Shown piece by piece: positions 11,380-23,869 of a stretch of DNA of 64,000 bases. Origin of the DNA: Pezicula radicicola (lineage: Eukaryota; Ascomycota; Leotiomycetes; Helotiales; Dermateaceae); the NCBI GenBank assembly GCA_003008705.1, contig PDUO01000019.1:926552-990551 (forward strand), written 5' to 3'. Every line of letters starts with the position of its first letter. The stretch's first letter is position 1. Position numbers and translations under genes: made by a program. The notes under the pieces are model-generated. The model had not been told where the DNA came from. It made no database searches and saw only the letters and a program-made list of their open reading frames with translations.

Positions 11380-12823
11380 ATGGCGGGGCAATCAGTTCAA
11401 AAGACTCTCTTTCTGGGCACTTTCATCCATTCCACTAGCTTGGAGCAATTGGCATATCTCCACGATACTGCTGTATGTGTAGATGAGAACGGTATTATCG
11501 TTGCCATTGAGAGCAATTGTGACCAGAAGAAAGCAGAAGATGTTCTCTTTCCAAAGTTAAGCTGGATTGCAAACGATGTAGCTGTGAAGACGGCAAAGCC
11601 TGGCCAATTTTTCTTTCCTGGCTTCATAGGTAAGTGTTATGACCATTTTTGCACAATTCTGTCTAACCCCTCTTCAAGATACGCATATCCATGCCTCACA
11701 ATACCCCAATGCTGGCATTTTTGGCAAAACCACCCTTCTTGACTGGCTGAACAAGTACACCTTCCCCTTGGAAGCGAGTCTGTCAGATGTCAAGAAAGCA
11801 AATACAGTCTACAAACGCATTATTGAACGAACGCTCTCGCACGGTACAACTACAGCCTCCTACTATGCCACCATTTCCGTTCTCTCCACCAACCTTCTAG
11901 CCGACCTATGCCTCTCCTACGGCCAGCGAGCCTTCATAGGACGTGTCTGCATGGACACACACCTCCAGCCCGATTTCTACCGTGACGAATCTCCCGCATC
12001 CTCGTTAGCCGCCACCAAAGCAAGCATAGCGCACATCTCCAGTATTGACCCAACTTACGCCCTTGTTAGTCCCATCATCACACCACGCTTTGCACCCAGC
12101 TGCAGCAGTGAACTAATGCTCAGTCTCGGCGCCCTCCACAAAGAGACCAGCCTCCCCATCCAAACACATATTTCTGAGAACAAGAATGAGATCGCGCTCG
12201 TCAGAGAACTATTTCCAGACTGCGAGTCTTATGCAGATGTTTATGACCAGCATGGCTTACTTAGCGAGAAGACCATCTTAGCTCACGCTGTGCATCTCTC
12301 GGAGGAAGAGGCTGATTTGATCAAGGAACGTAAGAGCAAGATTAGTCATTGTCCTGCCAGCAATTCGTCCATCACGAGCGGGACTGCTAAGGTTCGGTGG
12401 CTGTTGGAAAAGGGCATTGAAGTTGGTCTTGGTACGGATATGAGCGGCGGTTACAGTGCCAGTATTCTTGAAGCTGTTCGTCAAGCTCTCTTGGTGAGCA
12501 GGCATGTTGCTATGGCAGGAGACGATCGGACGAAATTAAGCATTGAGGAGGTCTTGTACTTGGGCACCCGTGGTGGTGCGCAGGTGGTTGGGCTACCAGA
12601 TAAGATTGGTGGGTTTGAAGTGGGTATGGAGTGGGATGCGCAGTTGATTGCTTTGGGCAGCGTGGAGGGTGATGAAAAGGACGAGGGTAATGATGGCGTT
12701 GTGGATATCTTTGGATGGGAGGACTGGGAGGAGAGAATTGCCAAGTGGGTATTTAATGGTGATGATCGCAATACACGCGCGGTGTGGGTTAAGGGTAGGC
12801 TGGTGCATGAGAGAAGACTTTAA
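11380..12823 (+). CDS. GUD1: Guanine deaminase
   Basis: Amidohydrolase that converts guanine to xanthine and ammonia in purine salvage. Exons 11380-11629 and 11679-12823 join across a 49-bp intron to 464 residues, the expected length. The metal-binding motif PGFIDTHIHASQYPNAG is formed right across the splice junction. Further ligands and active-site motifs are TSLPIQTHISENKNE, ILAHAVHLSEEEAD, HCPASNSSI and GLGTDMSGGYS. The C-terminal strand closes with TRAVWVKGRLVHERRL. I chose the ATG at 11380 because the family begins near KTLFLGTFIHS; an in-frame extension back to 11074 is open (102 more residues) but has no family counterpart that I know. Confidence 0.94.
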
Positions 12824-13555
12824 GTACCATGCTTAGCATTTCCCAGGGCGTTTATTGTTACTTATCATAGATAGGTTTATTAGAGTGAATAGACTCGCAT
12901 AGAAAGATGCTTTTATGGCCATCTGAAGCTTCCAAAGTCAATGGCAAAAGATTACAGCTATACCGAGTCTCTTTAGATCATTGAGTCAGCCATAATGCTG
13001 AAAGAAGGTGCTCCATTGGAGATCTTGGGCCTTCGCACAAAGACTTATTTCGCTACCCTCGAGTATAAAAATGGTGATTGCCATCGTCCACCGGCCAAAA
13101 GGATTTATGGTCCATTACAGATACAATGGCCCTGTGGGGGAAGTACAGCTTTGGCTTAGTATAGACTTCTCCTAGAACTGTATTCCAAAGGCCATTGTTC
13201 CGAATTGGCTCTTGGATGTCGGTGATATGCAACTGCCATTACTCGTTGGCGCTCTCTTGTAGTTCTAATACATGGTGGCTGTGAACTAATATGGCTTCTC
13301 CGACTTTCAATACTTAAAAACAGAGTGTTTTCGGGGACGTAAGGGTTTTAAAAGTCATCTGTTCTAGTCAACCTCCACAAAACCAATAGTCGGCGACTTT
13401 CAATGCTGCGAATGATTTTTTTCTCCCGAAACTAGGATGGCTGGGCACTTGCTGCTGGCTATAGCAGCGGTGTGCGGCCCTCGGAGTTGCACAAGTCGAA
13501 TCTGCATCATTGACTCATTACTATCGATCTCTTCAAGTAGCGCTAAGAGTAGTGT
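12824..13555. other. Intergenic region, no gene seen
   Basis: Lies between two convergent 3' ends. No convincing reading frame, RNA gene or repeat. Confidence 0.5.
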
Positions 13556-14416
13556 TCAGGTCGTTGAAGCCATGCCTTCTGAGCAGACAGTCGGCTTACG
13601 TGCCACCTCATCTGTCGCTGGCGACTGTTTTGGAATGTTCCCTTCACCGACCTCAATAAAATCCTCCCACAAGAGAAGACCACCCCAGTAAAACTTGCCA
13701 CCCCATGCAAAATGTATGTCTCTAGCTACACTCTTCTCCCAGTCTTCGGTCATGTTTAAAGGTATTGTAGGTTGGAACATGTCCGCATGAATGGTTCTCT
13801 CATATTTGCATCCATCCGAACCGTCTCTCAGCACCTTGAGAAATTCATCATACTCGCGATTCAACTTAGGTATCGATGAATCTCTCAGAAACTTCCCCAT
13901 GAACTCAATAAGGTGTTGAGAGACGGTTAGTTGCAATCTTTTGAAGGAACCATGGCGTGCCCTGCTGGCTAGCAGGCGAAATGCCTTTGCTATGGGCTTG
14001 ACCTGGTGTGGAGCGCATCGATGCATGATGGCTAGATTGGCAGACTGAATCAGGCGGCTAGGGGTTTGACCCATTGCCTTGAGTGTCCATCCTAGATCTG
14101 AGGCGGTTTGGAAGTAGAAGGTGTTGCTGTGCCAGAATAGGTGATAAGTTTCGTGATAGATCTGACGATTCGTCCGAAGAAGCGAGAGTGTGATTATGGC
14201 CTTCTGTAACTTCGTTTCCTGGGCAGGCAGACGGTCGCCATGGATGGAGGCGTCTCGTGGGTCTTGTACGAGAAGGTAGAATCGGGGGGAAGACGAGGTT
14301 GTATTCTGGGGGCGTGGTAGTTCAGTTGGTTCCACAAAGCCCGTTTCGGATACAAGAACATAGTCGTATATTTTGTCGCGCAATTCGCGGGGAAGGTCGA
14401 GGAGGAGATTGGACAT
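13556..14416 (-). CDS. F-box-like / DUF7730-type protein
   Basis: Single-exon protein of 286 residues. It opens with LLLDLPRELRDKIYDYVL, the degenerate F-box-like helix pair found in a large fungal family, followed by ALLRTNRQIYHE-like sequence (here LSLLRTNRQIYHETYHLFW), which marks the DUF7730/2EXR-type proteins of ascomycetes. No leucine-rich or WD repeats follow. A role as SCF ubiquitin-ligase adaptor is often assumed for such proteins but is not shown. A donor-like CACGTAAGC lies about 50 bp before the stop, so the extreme C-terminus could be spliced differently. Confidence 0.78.
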   Translation of the reverse strand: MSNLLLDLPRELRDKIYDYVLVSETGFVEPTELPRPQNTTSSSPRFYLLVQDPRDASIHGDRLPAQETKLQKAIITLSLLRTNRQIYHETYHLFWHSNTFYFQTASDLGWTLKAMGQTPSRLIQSANLAIMHRCAPHQVKPIAKAFRLLASRARHGSFKRLQLTVSQHLIEFMGKFLRDSSIPKLNREYDEFLKVLRDGSDGCKYERTIHADMFQPTIPLNMTEDWEKSVARDIHFAWGGKFYWGGLLLWEDFIEVGEGNIPKQSPATDEVARKPTVCSEGMASTT

Positions 14417-16057
14417 TGAGGTCGTTGGTGATGTTGTTTACTTAGAAGAGACGTCCCCAACGGAGGACGGAACGGAGGACGGAGGGTGCATTGTTCTCCA
14501 TGGGGAAAGGCCGCCGCTAGCACTAATCAAACCAGTTGCAGGCTTTTATCACTTGTATACGAAAGTACTTAGGTACCTTTGAGGCATTGCAAAGAAACCT
14601 CCATATTCATCGTCCAAGGCAGATTAAAAACCTCAATCTGCAAAGTGGAGTACCGTACTACTGTCGTAGTGCTGTTCTTTCGTACCTGGCAGATTTCACT
14701 TCACGACCCATGTACAGTATGTATCGGGCCCTCTCCGCTCTCTCCCCCGACTTGATGTCAATGTCAATGTCAATGTCAATGTCCATGTCCATGTTATTAG
14801 TGACCTGGCACTGGCACACAACCGAAGGCATTGTTGGTGGCTGTTTTTCTGCTCTCGGATACATGCTTATCGTCTTGGCAACTGGCGCACGTACAGCAAC
14901 CTTCTTCTCTTCCATCGATATTGAGGACCGAACTCCCATCCCATTAACCCAGATCGAGCGTGCAAAACCATCACGCCAGAGCCTCGAGACGGCCAAGCTG
15001 CATCTGCATCTGGTCTCAACACACATGCAGCTTCAAGGAGCCCTTGAGCCATTGGCCGAGGACCTGCAGGATCCAAGTAGCGCAAAGCCCCAATGTTTCA
15101 ATACAACGCCCGTTCACCATGTGTTCCTAGGGCACAGACGGTGCACAACCGCCAAGGTAGGAAAGGCCGCCGTTAACACGACATTTCTTTATGTTCCTTC
15201 CAGCTTTCATCCAACCACAAGCCCCATAATTGTTTCCTGTGTCAAAACAAACTGTGGCAATTCAATGCAAAGCCACAGGATCCTTAGCCATGGTGTTCGG
15301 GGTCCCTGCCTATGTGTTCGGGACTAACAGCCTGAACGCAAGCTCTTCCCGAAAGAGCCATACTTTCTTGGCGATCTGGAAGAAGCTTGACTCCTTCGGG
15401 GGCACGACCGCGAAGATTGGACTGATCTAACCTTTTTACTTGCAAGAGCTGTGCGTGAAGAGGAAGAGCGCGAAGAACATTGAAGTTGTATATCGAGGCA
15501 GCAAACGACTTTAATCCTTCATAACCACTCTGTGGACAGTATAGTATAAGCCATGCCATGGGGAATTCACTTCTACTATTACTGTCAGACCATTGTAAGC
15601 AGTTCTGTTGACGGAATGATCAACTGATCAACGTGGAGATCATGCTTGTCGGGTTTTCCTTGCGTCGATTCTTTGCCCCTTGTCCTCGACAAGCTCCCCA
15701 TACTGTAAAAGAACTTTAAGGTTGAAACAAGTCCCAAAGCCTGGGATGGTATCACACCACACTTACGACTATGCCCTCACGGTAGCCCTGCCATGAGGCT
15801 GCAAGAATGACTTCAACAGTACTAGGCTCAACGCTGCAAACCAAGAGTATCGGTGGAACATCGTAACAGCACTGCAACAGGAGCTGACTCGGAGGTTTTC
15901 AAGGCCATCTGATGTCTGGGCAGTCTCGATAGTCACTTGCTCTTGACTTATTTCAGACAACCAAATCCCCACGAATCCACACTTATCTAATTCTTTCCTG
16001 TACTGTACATTAATATTCTCTCCGAGTATCCGGTCTCTTTCCCTGTGTATATTCACC
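14417..16057. other. Long intergenic region with an ATGTCA hexamer repeat
   Basis: The ATGTCA/ATGTCC hexamer tract at 14755-14790 is the main structured feature. A 263-codon frame on the plus strand (14536-15327) runs through it but shows no domain and no family resemblance. The last 100 bp before 16058 act as promoter of the secreted-protein gene. Confidence 0.5.
14755..14790 (+). repeat. Hexanucleotide tandem repeat (ATGTCA)4(ATGTCC)2
   Basis: Six consecutive hexamers are read directly: four ATGTCA followed by two ATGTCC. In one frame it encodes alternating Met-Ser, in the opposite strand alternating Asp-Ile; neither frame belongs to a convincing gene. Confidence 0.85.
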
Positions 16058-16697
16058 ATGAAGTTTTTTATCCTTGCCTTCTTTCTTTCTTTCCTCGGCG
16101 TATCACTCTCTTTGCCATTAGCGATTCAATATCGAAATGCGGATGCAGACGTAGACACTCTCGTGGCCACCAAAGAAGCAGCGTTTGGCCGTCCCACCGC
16201 CAAAGTCACGGCCGCATCTGTACAGAGTGCCGCTGATGCTTTTGCAAATGACGCCATGACTGTTTCTTCCTCCTTGAACTCACTTGGTTCTGCCACGGAC
16301 GCAAAAGATATCAAATCGCTGGCTACGACGGCGTTCAAAGCGGAGACGGATGAGGATCAAAGACGGGCAACACTATCCAAGGCAGCTGGCTCTGCTGGAA
16401 CTACAGCGAACTCGAAGATTGTCAAGAACACCCCAACTGTTCTCACGGGCCTCAAGAACATCATGAACAGTCCTACGCAAAGGACAACAGCATCCAATCT
16501 CGCTACAATCGAGAGCGCAAGGTATGATTGTGGCTCCTAAGCTGAAAGACACGCAAACTAACTTGAGGCATAGAAATCCTCAAATCCTCCCAAGTATCAC
16601 GCAACTCTCGAATGCCGCATTCAAAGCAATGGGCATGCCGCAGACTGCTGTGGCGTTTCCTGCAACGAAGGGTGCGAGTCTTGCCGCTAGCAATTAA
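16058..16697 (+). CDS. Small secreted cysteine-free protein
   Basis: Exons 16058-16521 and 16574-16697 join across a 52-bp intron (branch-like CTAAC inside it) to 195 residues. The first 19 or so residues are a clear signal peptide (MKFFILAFFLSFLGVSLSL). The mature part is rich in Ala, Ser and Thr, has no cysteine, and is predicted helical from its pattern (DVDTLVATKEAAFG, SVQSAADAFANDAMTVSSSL). This build resembles fungal HsbA/galactomannoprotein-type cell-surface proteins, but the likeness is one of composition and I cannot confirm the family. There is no C-terminal hydrophobic tail, so it is probably released or wall-associated. Alternative: a lineage-specific secreted protein or effector-like protein. 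Confidence 0.72.
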
Positions 16698-18018
16698 TGG
16701 AAGTTTTCGATTGGATTTTTTTTGGATGTTGGAATGCTCGTCTGTCTTTCGACCCTGTGTAACTTATCGTCACCGACTTAGTGATCGAACTTCTTGGCGT
16801 GGGATTTTTATAATAGCAGTTTCGAAATTGGACTTGTTGACCTCTCAAAGAAGCGTCTACAGTATTTGAACGATGTGAACCACTTGATCCAAACATTAAG
16901 AAACTTAATTACATTGACAGAAAAAGGGAACAGAACAACGATAACTTGGGAGACACCAGACAGACAGCAAACTTGGCGGTCCGAGGAGATATAGGTCACG
17001 TGAATCACCCGTGACAGACTCTTTCCAAATGCCATTTACCCGCTATTTATTGTCTCTCTCGGTCTTGTTGCCAGGATCTTGGATATATATATTTCTTGGG
17101 ATCTAGAATTTTGTTGTAGCAGAACAATTATGTACAGAGGACAATTGGTTATTGTTATTGAGCGATGGCTGAGCCCTCTACTTAAGTTGTCAAGATAGAC
17201 ACGAATACGATAAGAAAAAGCTTGTTTGCGAGCCGATTTGGGATTTAGAATGGGAGCCAAGACCAGTTCATCACGAGGCATTGAGGTACGAAAATACAGA
17301 AGGTACAAAGTACTTAGAGAGACAGCTGGTGCACTGTGTGATTCCCTTGTGTGGAAAGTACCGTGCCGGTAGTCTGCCTCTTCTCAGGAAGCGCGCTCCT
17401 ACGATAGAAGAATTCCATATTAAGAGTCTTAAGATCCTTTCCTATAGGAAAGGGACAAATCACAGCCACACAATCGCCATCCTATGTTTCTTGTCGCGCA
17501 GCACTCCTGTGGTAGCAGCGAAGAGTGGGCGGCTCTTGTAACCAGTGGATCCAATCACATCTAAATCAGACATCGGCTAAGTCGTGGCAAGCAAATTCCA
17601 GCCAATCTGCACACTGACATCACAACGAAAGCCACAATTCCAAAACCCAGTGGCCAAACCCTGCCCCAAACCCGTCTCAGCGAATCAAACATCCTCCGCC
17701 AGCTGAGCTTCATGAACCGACAGCCTCTCGGAGAAATTATTCGCGATCCCCTTCACTCGTATGTACAGTACTTTGCTGCTCCCTCTCCAGACCGCGCACG
17801 TAGACAGGAGCTGGCCCTGATCAGTCAGGAAGCAGGATATGACTGATCCCCCCTCCCAGTCATCAACTCCCTTTGCAAACAAAACAACACTCACATCCTC
17901 ATAGACAACACTCAAACTCTCTCATCTGCAAGCGATCTCAGTACCCGAGATCTACATTCGCAATCCCCTTCATGTATCGATAGCCTCGCCAAAGCGAATT
18001 GCCGCTCAAGTTCTCAAC
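16698..18018. other. Intergenic region upstream of the CSC1-like gene
   Basis: No supported gene. Two similar pyrimidine-rich boxes occur about 235 bp apart, around 17735 (TTCGCGATCCCCTTCACT) and 17957 (TTCGCAATCCCCTTCATG); they may be promoter duplications for the downstream gene. The rest is featureless. Confidence 0.5.
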
Positions 18019-21000
18019 ATGTCTACAACAACCTCGTCTGCAGCGACGGCGACGTCGTCAGATACTTCTGGATCGGCTCAGGCGCAGTCGGGAATCAGTC
18101 TGGTTTCACTCCTGACAGCCATTGCTTCGTCGCTGGTTATCTTTGCCATACAAGTCATTGCTTTTATTTTGCTCAGGAATAAGCTAGCACGTATTTAGTA
18201 GGTGATTGATCTAATTCGGTGCTGTCTAATCTGCTAATGGATACCAGTAAACCAAAAACATATCTTGTCCCTGAACGCGAGCGAACGGAGCCACCACCCA
18301 GGACCCCATGGGGCTGGTTGACTGCCATATTCCGATTCACAGACCGAGAGGTGATCAAGAAGTGTGGTCTGGATGCCTACTTCTTCTTGCGATACCTCCA
18401 AACCCTCTTGGTCATCTTCATACCTCTTGCCATTGTTATACTTCCCATTCTCGTACCTATAAACTACATTGGAGGAGCGGGCGCCGATTTCAGTGGTGCT
18501 GCAAGCGCCACGGTATTAAACACTACTACAAATATTACTTCAGCCACCGGTGACAAGAACATAACTGGGCTAGACACATTGGCGTGGGGAAACATCAGCA
18601 GTCGCAAAACCCACCGATACTGGGCCCATCTGATTCTTGCGATTCTTGTCATTGTCTGGGTCTGTGGCGTGTTCTTCTTTGAACTAAGGGTCTATATCAA
18701 AGTTCGACAAGATTATCTCACATCGGCCGAACATAGATTGAGGGCATCAGCCACTACAGTACTGGTGAGCGCCATACCGGACAAGTGGCTGACACATGAA
18801 GCACTCGCTGGACTCTACGATGTATTCCCAGGTGGTATCCGAAATATTTGGATCAATCGTAACTTTGATGAATTGCTCGATAAAATCCACGAACGAGAAA
18901 TTATTTTCCAGAAATTGGAAGCTGCCGAGACACAACTTATCAGAGATGCAAAAAAGGCGCAGATGAAGCAATTGAAGAAAGACAAGAAGCTACAGGGAAA
19001 GGGTGCCAAAACACGAAAGGCTACCAAGGAGGAGCAGGCACAAGAGCTTGCAAGAGCGAATGCTGATGCAGAAAGACTGGCACAAAGTGGAGGTATCAGC
19101 GCTGGAGACCCTCACCAGGTACCTCATACTATTGATGAGGCAATAGAAGAAGAAGCACAGAGAGAACTAGAACAGCATGGTGCCAATGAGGGAAGGCGTT
19201 CCGGGGGATTCAAGATTCCCACTACTCTGAAAGCTGTGGGACAAGGTTTTGGTACTATTGGTCATGGCATCCAGGGTGGCATTCAAGGCGTTGGCAAAGG
19301 TATAGGGCATGCGGGGAATACGGTTGTCGGGGGTGTCCAAGGCTTTGGCAGAGATGTCCAAGGAATTGGTAAAGATCTCGATAGCCAGATAGAGACAACC
19401 AACGGTTTTGTGAGCTTCGATCGTACATCCAATGTCGACGAATTTGACAAATATGGTCGTTACATTGGGTCTGTCAAGACCACTACTGCTAGTGGCCCCT
19501 ATGGCTCTGGTGTTGACCAGCCAGAGTCCGAGAAGGTCGGGGATTCCCGCTCTCTTGAGCAATACGGCGATGCGGTATCTCCATCGACATCCTCTGAAGG
19601 CCCCAGGGCAGATACGCCAGATGGAAGGTTACCAGGCAACAAGGTTCGACATTCAACACAACTGCACAGTTTCGATACCATGCGTGAGCCTCAAGATAAT
19701 TCGAGTTGGTGGAAGTTTTGGGAAGGGCCTTCGGGAGGATTTGCATCTCCCCTGCCAACTGGGTGGGAGGGAGACGAGTTCCCTCTAACTCAAAAGAGTG
19801 GAAAGGGTGAACAGCCAGAGCAAAAGAAAAGCCTGTGGGGAAAGATCAAGAAATTTATTCCATTCCTTGGTTCGGATTTACCACCAACTGAGTACGCAGT
19901 AGCATACAACGAGGACTATAGAGAAGATGCTGTTGGCGCTACTTGGGAGAAGTACTTAAAACACAAAGATCGACCTACTCATAGGCTCTCTAGGCTGGGT
20001 CTACCAGATTTCTTGCCGACCCTTCCACTTATCAACAAGAAGGTCGATACCATATACTGGTGTCGGGTGGAGCTAGCACGTCTGAACCTCGAGATCGAGA
20101 CCGACCAGAAACACCCGGAGCGGTTTCCGTTGATGAACTCAGCTTTCATCCAATTCAATCACCAGGTCGCCGCCCACATGGCTAGCCAGTCTGTTGCCCA
20201 CCATGTGCCAAAGCAAATGGCACCGCGGTCTGTTGAGATTTCTCCTAACGACGTTATTTGGGACAACATGTCTATCAAGTGGTGGGAGGCCTGGGCTAGA
20301 ACTGGAATTGTCCTCAGCATCATAACTGCTATGATCATCCTATGGACAATTCCTGTTGGATGGACAGCGACTCTGCAAAATCTGAGCAGTCTCTCACACA
20401 AATATGTCTGGCTCCATTGGCTCCAGAAAATTAATACAAAGGTTCTTAGTGCGATTGCTGGTGTTTTGCCCGCAATCGTGCTTGCAATCTTGCTCCTGCT
20501 CGTCCCGCTGATATTGGGCTTCCTAGCTCTTATGCAAGGGGCTCAGACTGGAACACAGAAACAGGGCGCTGTTCAAACTTACTACTTCGCCTTCCTTTTT
20601 GTTCAAGTGTTTCTGGTAGTCTCCATCTCTGGTGGTGCTTTTGCAGCATTGGGAAGTTCGGTCAACGACATTACGTCAATCCCAAACCTTCTCGCCAGCA
20701 ATCTTCCCAAGGCAGCCAATTACTTCTTCTCTTACATGATTCTTCAGTCACTGAGTACAAGTTCGGGAACTCTCCTCCAGATCCAAACACTCGTCATGTG
20801 GTTTCTCTTGCCAAAGGTTTTTGATAACACAGCTCGGGAGAAATGGAAACGAAACACGACTCTCCCGTCCGTCAATTGGGGTACATTCTTTCCTGTCTAT
20901 GCCAACTTTGCTTGTATCGCGCTCATCTATTCCGTTGTGGCTCCAATCATTATAATATTCGCTATAATAACCTTCAGTCTCTTCTATATCGCAAATCGAT

Positions 21001-21887
21001 ACAACATGCTTTACGTCTCGCGTTTCCAGCTCGACACCGGCGGAGTTCTATACCCCCGCGCTATCAACCAGACTTTCACGGGGCTTTATGTCATGGAATT
21101 ATGTCTAATCGGTCTCTTCTTGCTTGTACGAGATGAAAATAATGACGTTACTTGTCTTCCGCAAGCAATCATTATGATTGTTGCAGCTTTCCTTACTATC
21201 CTTTACCAGGTTCTGCTTAACATGTCCTTTGGGCCATTGTTCGAACATCTGCCGATCACTTTCGAAGACGAGGCTGTGCTACGCGACGAGGCATTCGAGC
21301 GCGCCCAAGCACGACGGCTTGGCCTCGAGAATGATGATGAGGCAACTACTCTCACTCAAAATGATACAGATATCGAACTCAAACCTATAGAAAGTCCAAC
21401 CCATGGTTCCAAGTTGTCGAAGCTGAATCCTGTCAATATCGTCCAAGGCGCTGGTTCGTGGGCAGCTAAATCCGGGCGAACAATCGCTTCGAAGACATTC
21501 GGCCATGATGCGCCACAAACTACGGCATCACCAGCACCGCCAGTCTTACGCCGCAAACGCAGACACCGCGATCTTGAAGAGCAACGAAAAATTACTGACG
21601 CTCTTTATGGTGGTTACAACGACGAAATTGAAGACCTGACCCCTGACGAAAGAGACGTCTTGGTGAAGCATGCTTTCCAACACTATGCGCTGAGAGCTAG
21701 ACGGCCCACGGTATGGATTCCAAGAGATGATTTAGGAGTTAGTGATGATGAGATTAAGAGGACAAGGGATTTTGGAGGCGGCAATATCTGGATCAGCAAC
21801 GTTGGTGCTGCATTGGATGGAAAGCAGAGAGTTGTTTATGGAAGGAACCCTCCAGATTTCTCAGAGGTAGATCTCATCAACCTCTAA
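18019..21887 (+). CDS. CSC1/OSCA-type calcium-permeable stress-gated channel (RSN1/PHM7 family)
   Basis: Multi-pass membrane protein of the DUF221 family; relatives are mechanosensitive or osmosensitive cation channels. Exons 18019-18197 and 18248-21887 join across a 50-bp intron to 1272 residues. Order: N-terminal RSN1-type membrane region (helices near 30-55, 95-125 and 190-215), a long cytosolic PHM7-type region (about 220-650), the RSN1 seven-helix core (about 680-1050), and the C-terminal extracellular-type PHM7 tail (TPDERDVLVKHAFQHYALRA...VWIPRDDLGVSDDE). The cytosolic region is enlarged by an Ala/Lys-rich coiled segment and a glycine-repeat stretch near residues 385-440 (GIQGGIQGVGKGIGHAG and similar). 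The first donor is chosen so that the codon TAT is rebuilt (RIYKPKTYLV). Confidence 0.92.
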
Positions 21888-22183
21888 AGTTACGATAATG
21901 ACGGCCTGGAGCTTGAAGAAAATTGGATAGACGGCAATATGGGAGAGCCACAATGTTGGAGACTTTATTGTATTAGTAATTTTCTAATTAGCGGCATAGC
22001 GTGGCAGCATTTGCTTTTAAACCGGCGTTGCATGGTAGGTAGGTACCAGAGTAGAATCAGATATATGCATTCATACAGAACTTCAGGACTATTTTTGTGG
22101 TTTTAATTTAGTGTTTTTAAGCTTCTATGTACTGTCTAGCGTCTAGATATCTCCAGTCATGAAAGAAGCCATCTTTCACTCCA

Positions 22184-23869
22184 TCACTTATCTCCATTCA
22201 GATACGCAACCTCTCTAACACCCTCACCCTTCCCACCTACAATCGCAGCTCTAGTCCCAATCTTCCCATCTCTAACCTCCTCAGTAGTCTCCACCAAAAT
22301 ATCAAATGCCTTCTTCAAAAAGCTCTCTTCAGCCAAAGGATTAGCACTAACAACCCTGATAGCATAAGTCCCTCCAATAACACTATGTGTAATATAAATC
22401 TCGCCCCTCTCATTAACCAACTCATAAACAGCCTTAGTGACTCGATCCTGCTCCTCCTTCCCAGCCACCTTCGGTACAACATGAAAAACGGTCAATGCAA
22501 AACTAGGACCAGAAATAACCTCAAAGAGATCCTTCCTCGTCTTTAAAAGACCATGAAATATCTCTCCAAAGTTAACATGCTTCCGAATATGAGCCTGTAG
22601 CCCTTTAACACCATAGGTCCGGAGTACAAACCAGATCTTCAGACTTCTGAAGCGTCGGCCCAGTGGGATTTGCCAGTCTCGGTAATCTGTTACGAGCCCG
22701 CTTTCTGAGAATTCGTTGCGGAGATAACTGGGTGTTATTGAGAGGGCGTCGATTAGATCTTTTCTCTTACGTACGTAGAGGCATGAGGCGTCGAAATTGG
22801 TGAGTAGCCATTTATGCATGTTCATATCGAAGGAATGGAAGTGTTCGAAGGAGGCCGTCAAGTGTTGGTATTCTGGACAGACGAGAGCTGCGCCTGCATA
22901 TGCCGCATCGACATGAACCCAAATCTCTCCAGGTTGATTGGGTGGAGCATGACGGGCGACGACGGAGACGATACTGCTGAAATCGTCCACAGCGCAGGTA
23001 GCGGTTGTGCCTAGTGTAGCCCCAAGAAAGAAGGGTTCGAGGCCTTGAGCTTTACATTCTTCGATAAGCTTTTCAAGAGCTTCGCCCTTCATCGCAAAAC
23101 CATCTTCTCTCGTCACAGATGCGAAACGATATCTCACACCACAAATCTGAGCCGCCTTTTGAATAGAACTATGCGCCATTTCACTACCCAAAGCAACCAT
23201 CTTACTTCTCTTATGCGCAATAGCATCTTCGAGCTCTAGACCTGAAAGATGACTAGTTGTTTCCCGGAGATATTTATCTCGGGCTGCGACCATCACAGTG
23301 ACAACTGCTTCGGAAGCGGATCCTTGGATTACGCCACCTCCATGAGTGGTAGACAGGTAACATTCAGGTAAATTGAAAAGTTTGGCTAGCCAGTCCATAA
23401 CAACGGTTTCTAGCTCTGTAACAGCAGGCGAGCATATCCAGTTGAAAGCTGGCGCTGTAAATGCTGCTGAGTACAACTCTCCAAGCATCCCGGGATAGGA
23501 AGATGAAGCTGGGAAAAAAGCCATGAAGTTTGGAGATTGCCTATCCAAATGAAAATATTGTGAGTTGAAATTCCTCTCTCATCAAATGGAGTTCATCTCA
23601 CTCACCAATGAGTCAATCCAGGCATAATCTTAGTTTCGATATCTTTTTGAATCTCGGCCCAAGACTGTCCCTCCTCAGGAGGTCCATCCGGAAGCAGCTT
23701 CTTAAGATAGCCTGGCTCAACATTGGAGACTACTCGTCGGTCTTGAATGGTATCATAATAACTGACAACTGAAGAATTGAATCAGACACGAGCATCTTCT
23801 CAAAAGCGCAATTGACTTACTCTCATCAATTGCGGATGTGGCAGCCTCTTTGAACTGCTTTGAATCCAT
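22184..23869 (-). CDS. Group II PLP-dependent decarboxylase (aromatic-L-amino-acid decarboxylase type)
   Basis: Pyridoxal-phosphate enzyme of the DOPA/tryptophan/tyrosine decarboxylase family. Exons 23821-23869, 23606-23768 and 22184-23540 splice in frame (introns 52 and 65 bp) to 522 residues. Diagnostic motifs: IQDRRVVSNVEPGYLKKLLP, MPGLTHWQSPNFMAFFPAS (formed across the second junction), TLGTTATCAVDD, WVHVDAAYAG (Asp that binds the pyridine nitrogen) and DMNMHKWLLTNFD, with the Schiff-base lysine at about residue 314. The C-terminal domain is complete. Fungal homologues are often seen near secondary-metabolite genes, but no other such gene is present here, so a general amine-forming role is the safer reading. 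Substrate cannot be told from sequence. Confidence 0.93.

Noticed and set aside
14536..15327. A 263-codon plus-strand open frame through the ATGTCA repeat
   Set aside because: No domain, no signal or family likeness; the Met-Ser run comes from the hexamer repeat and the minus strand is equally open there.
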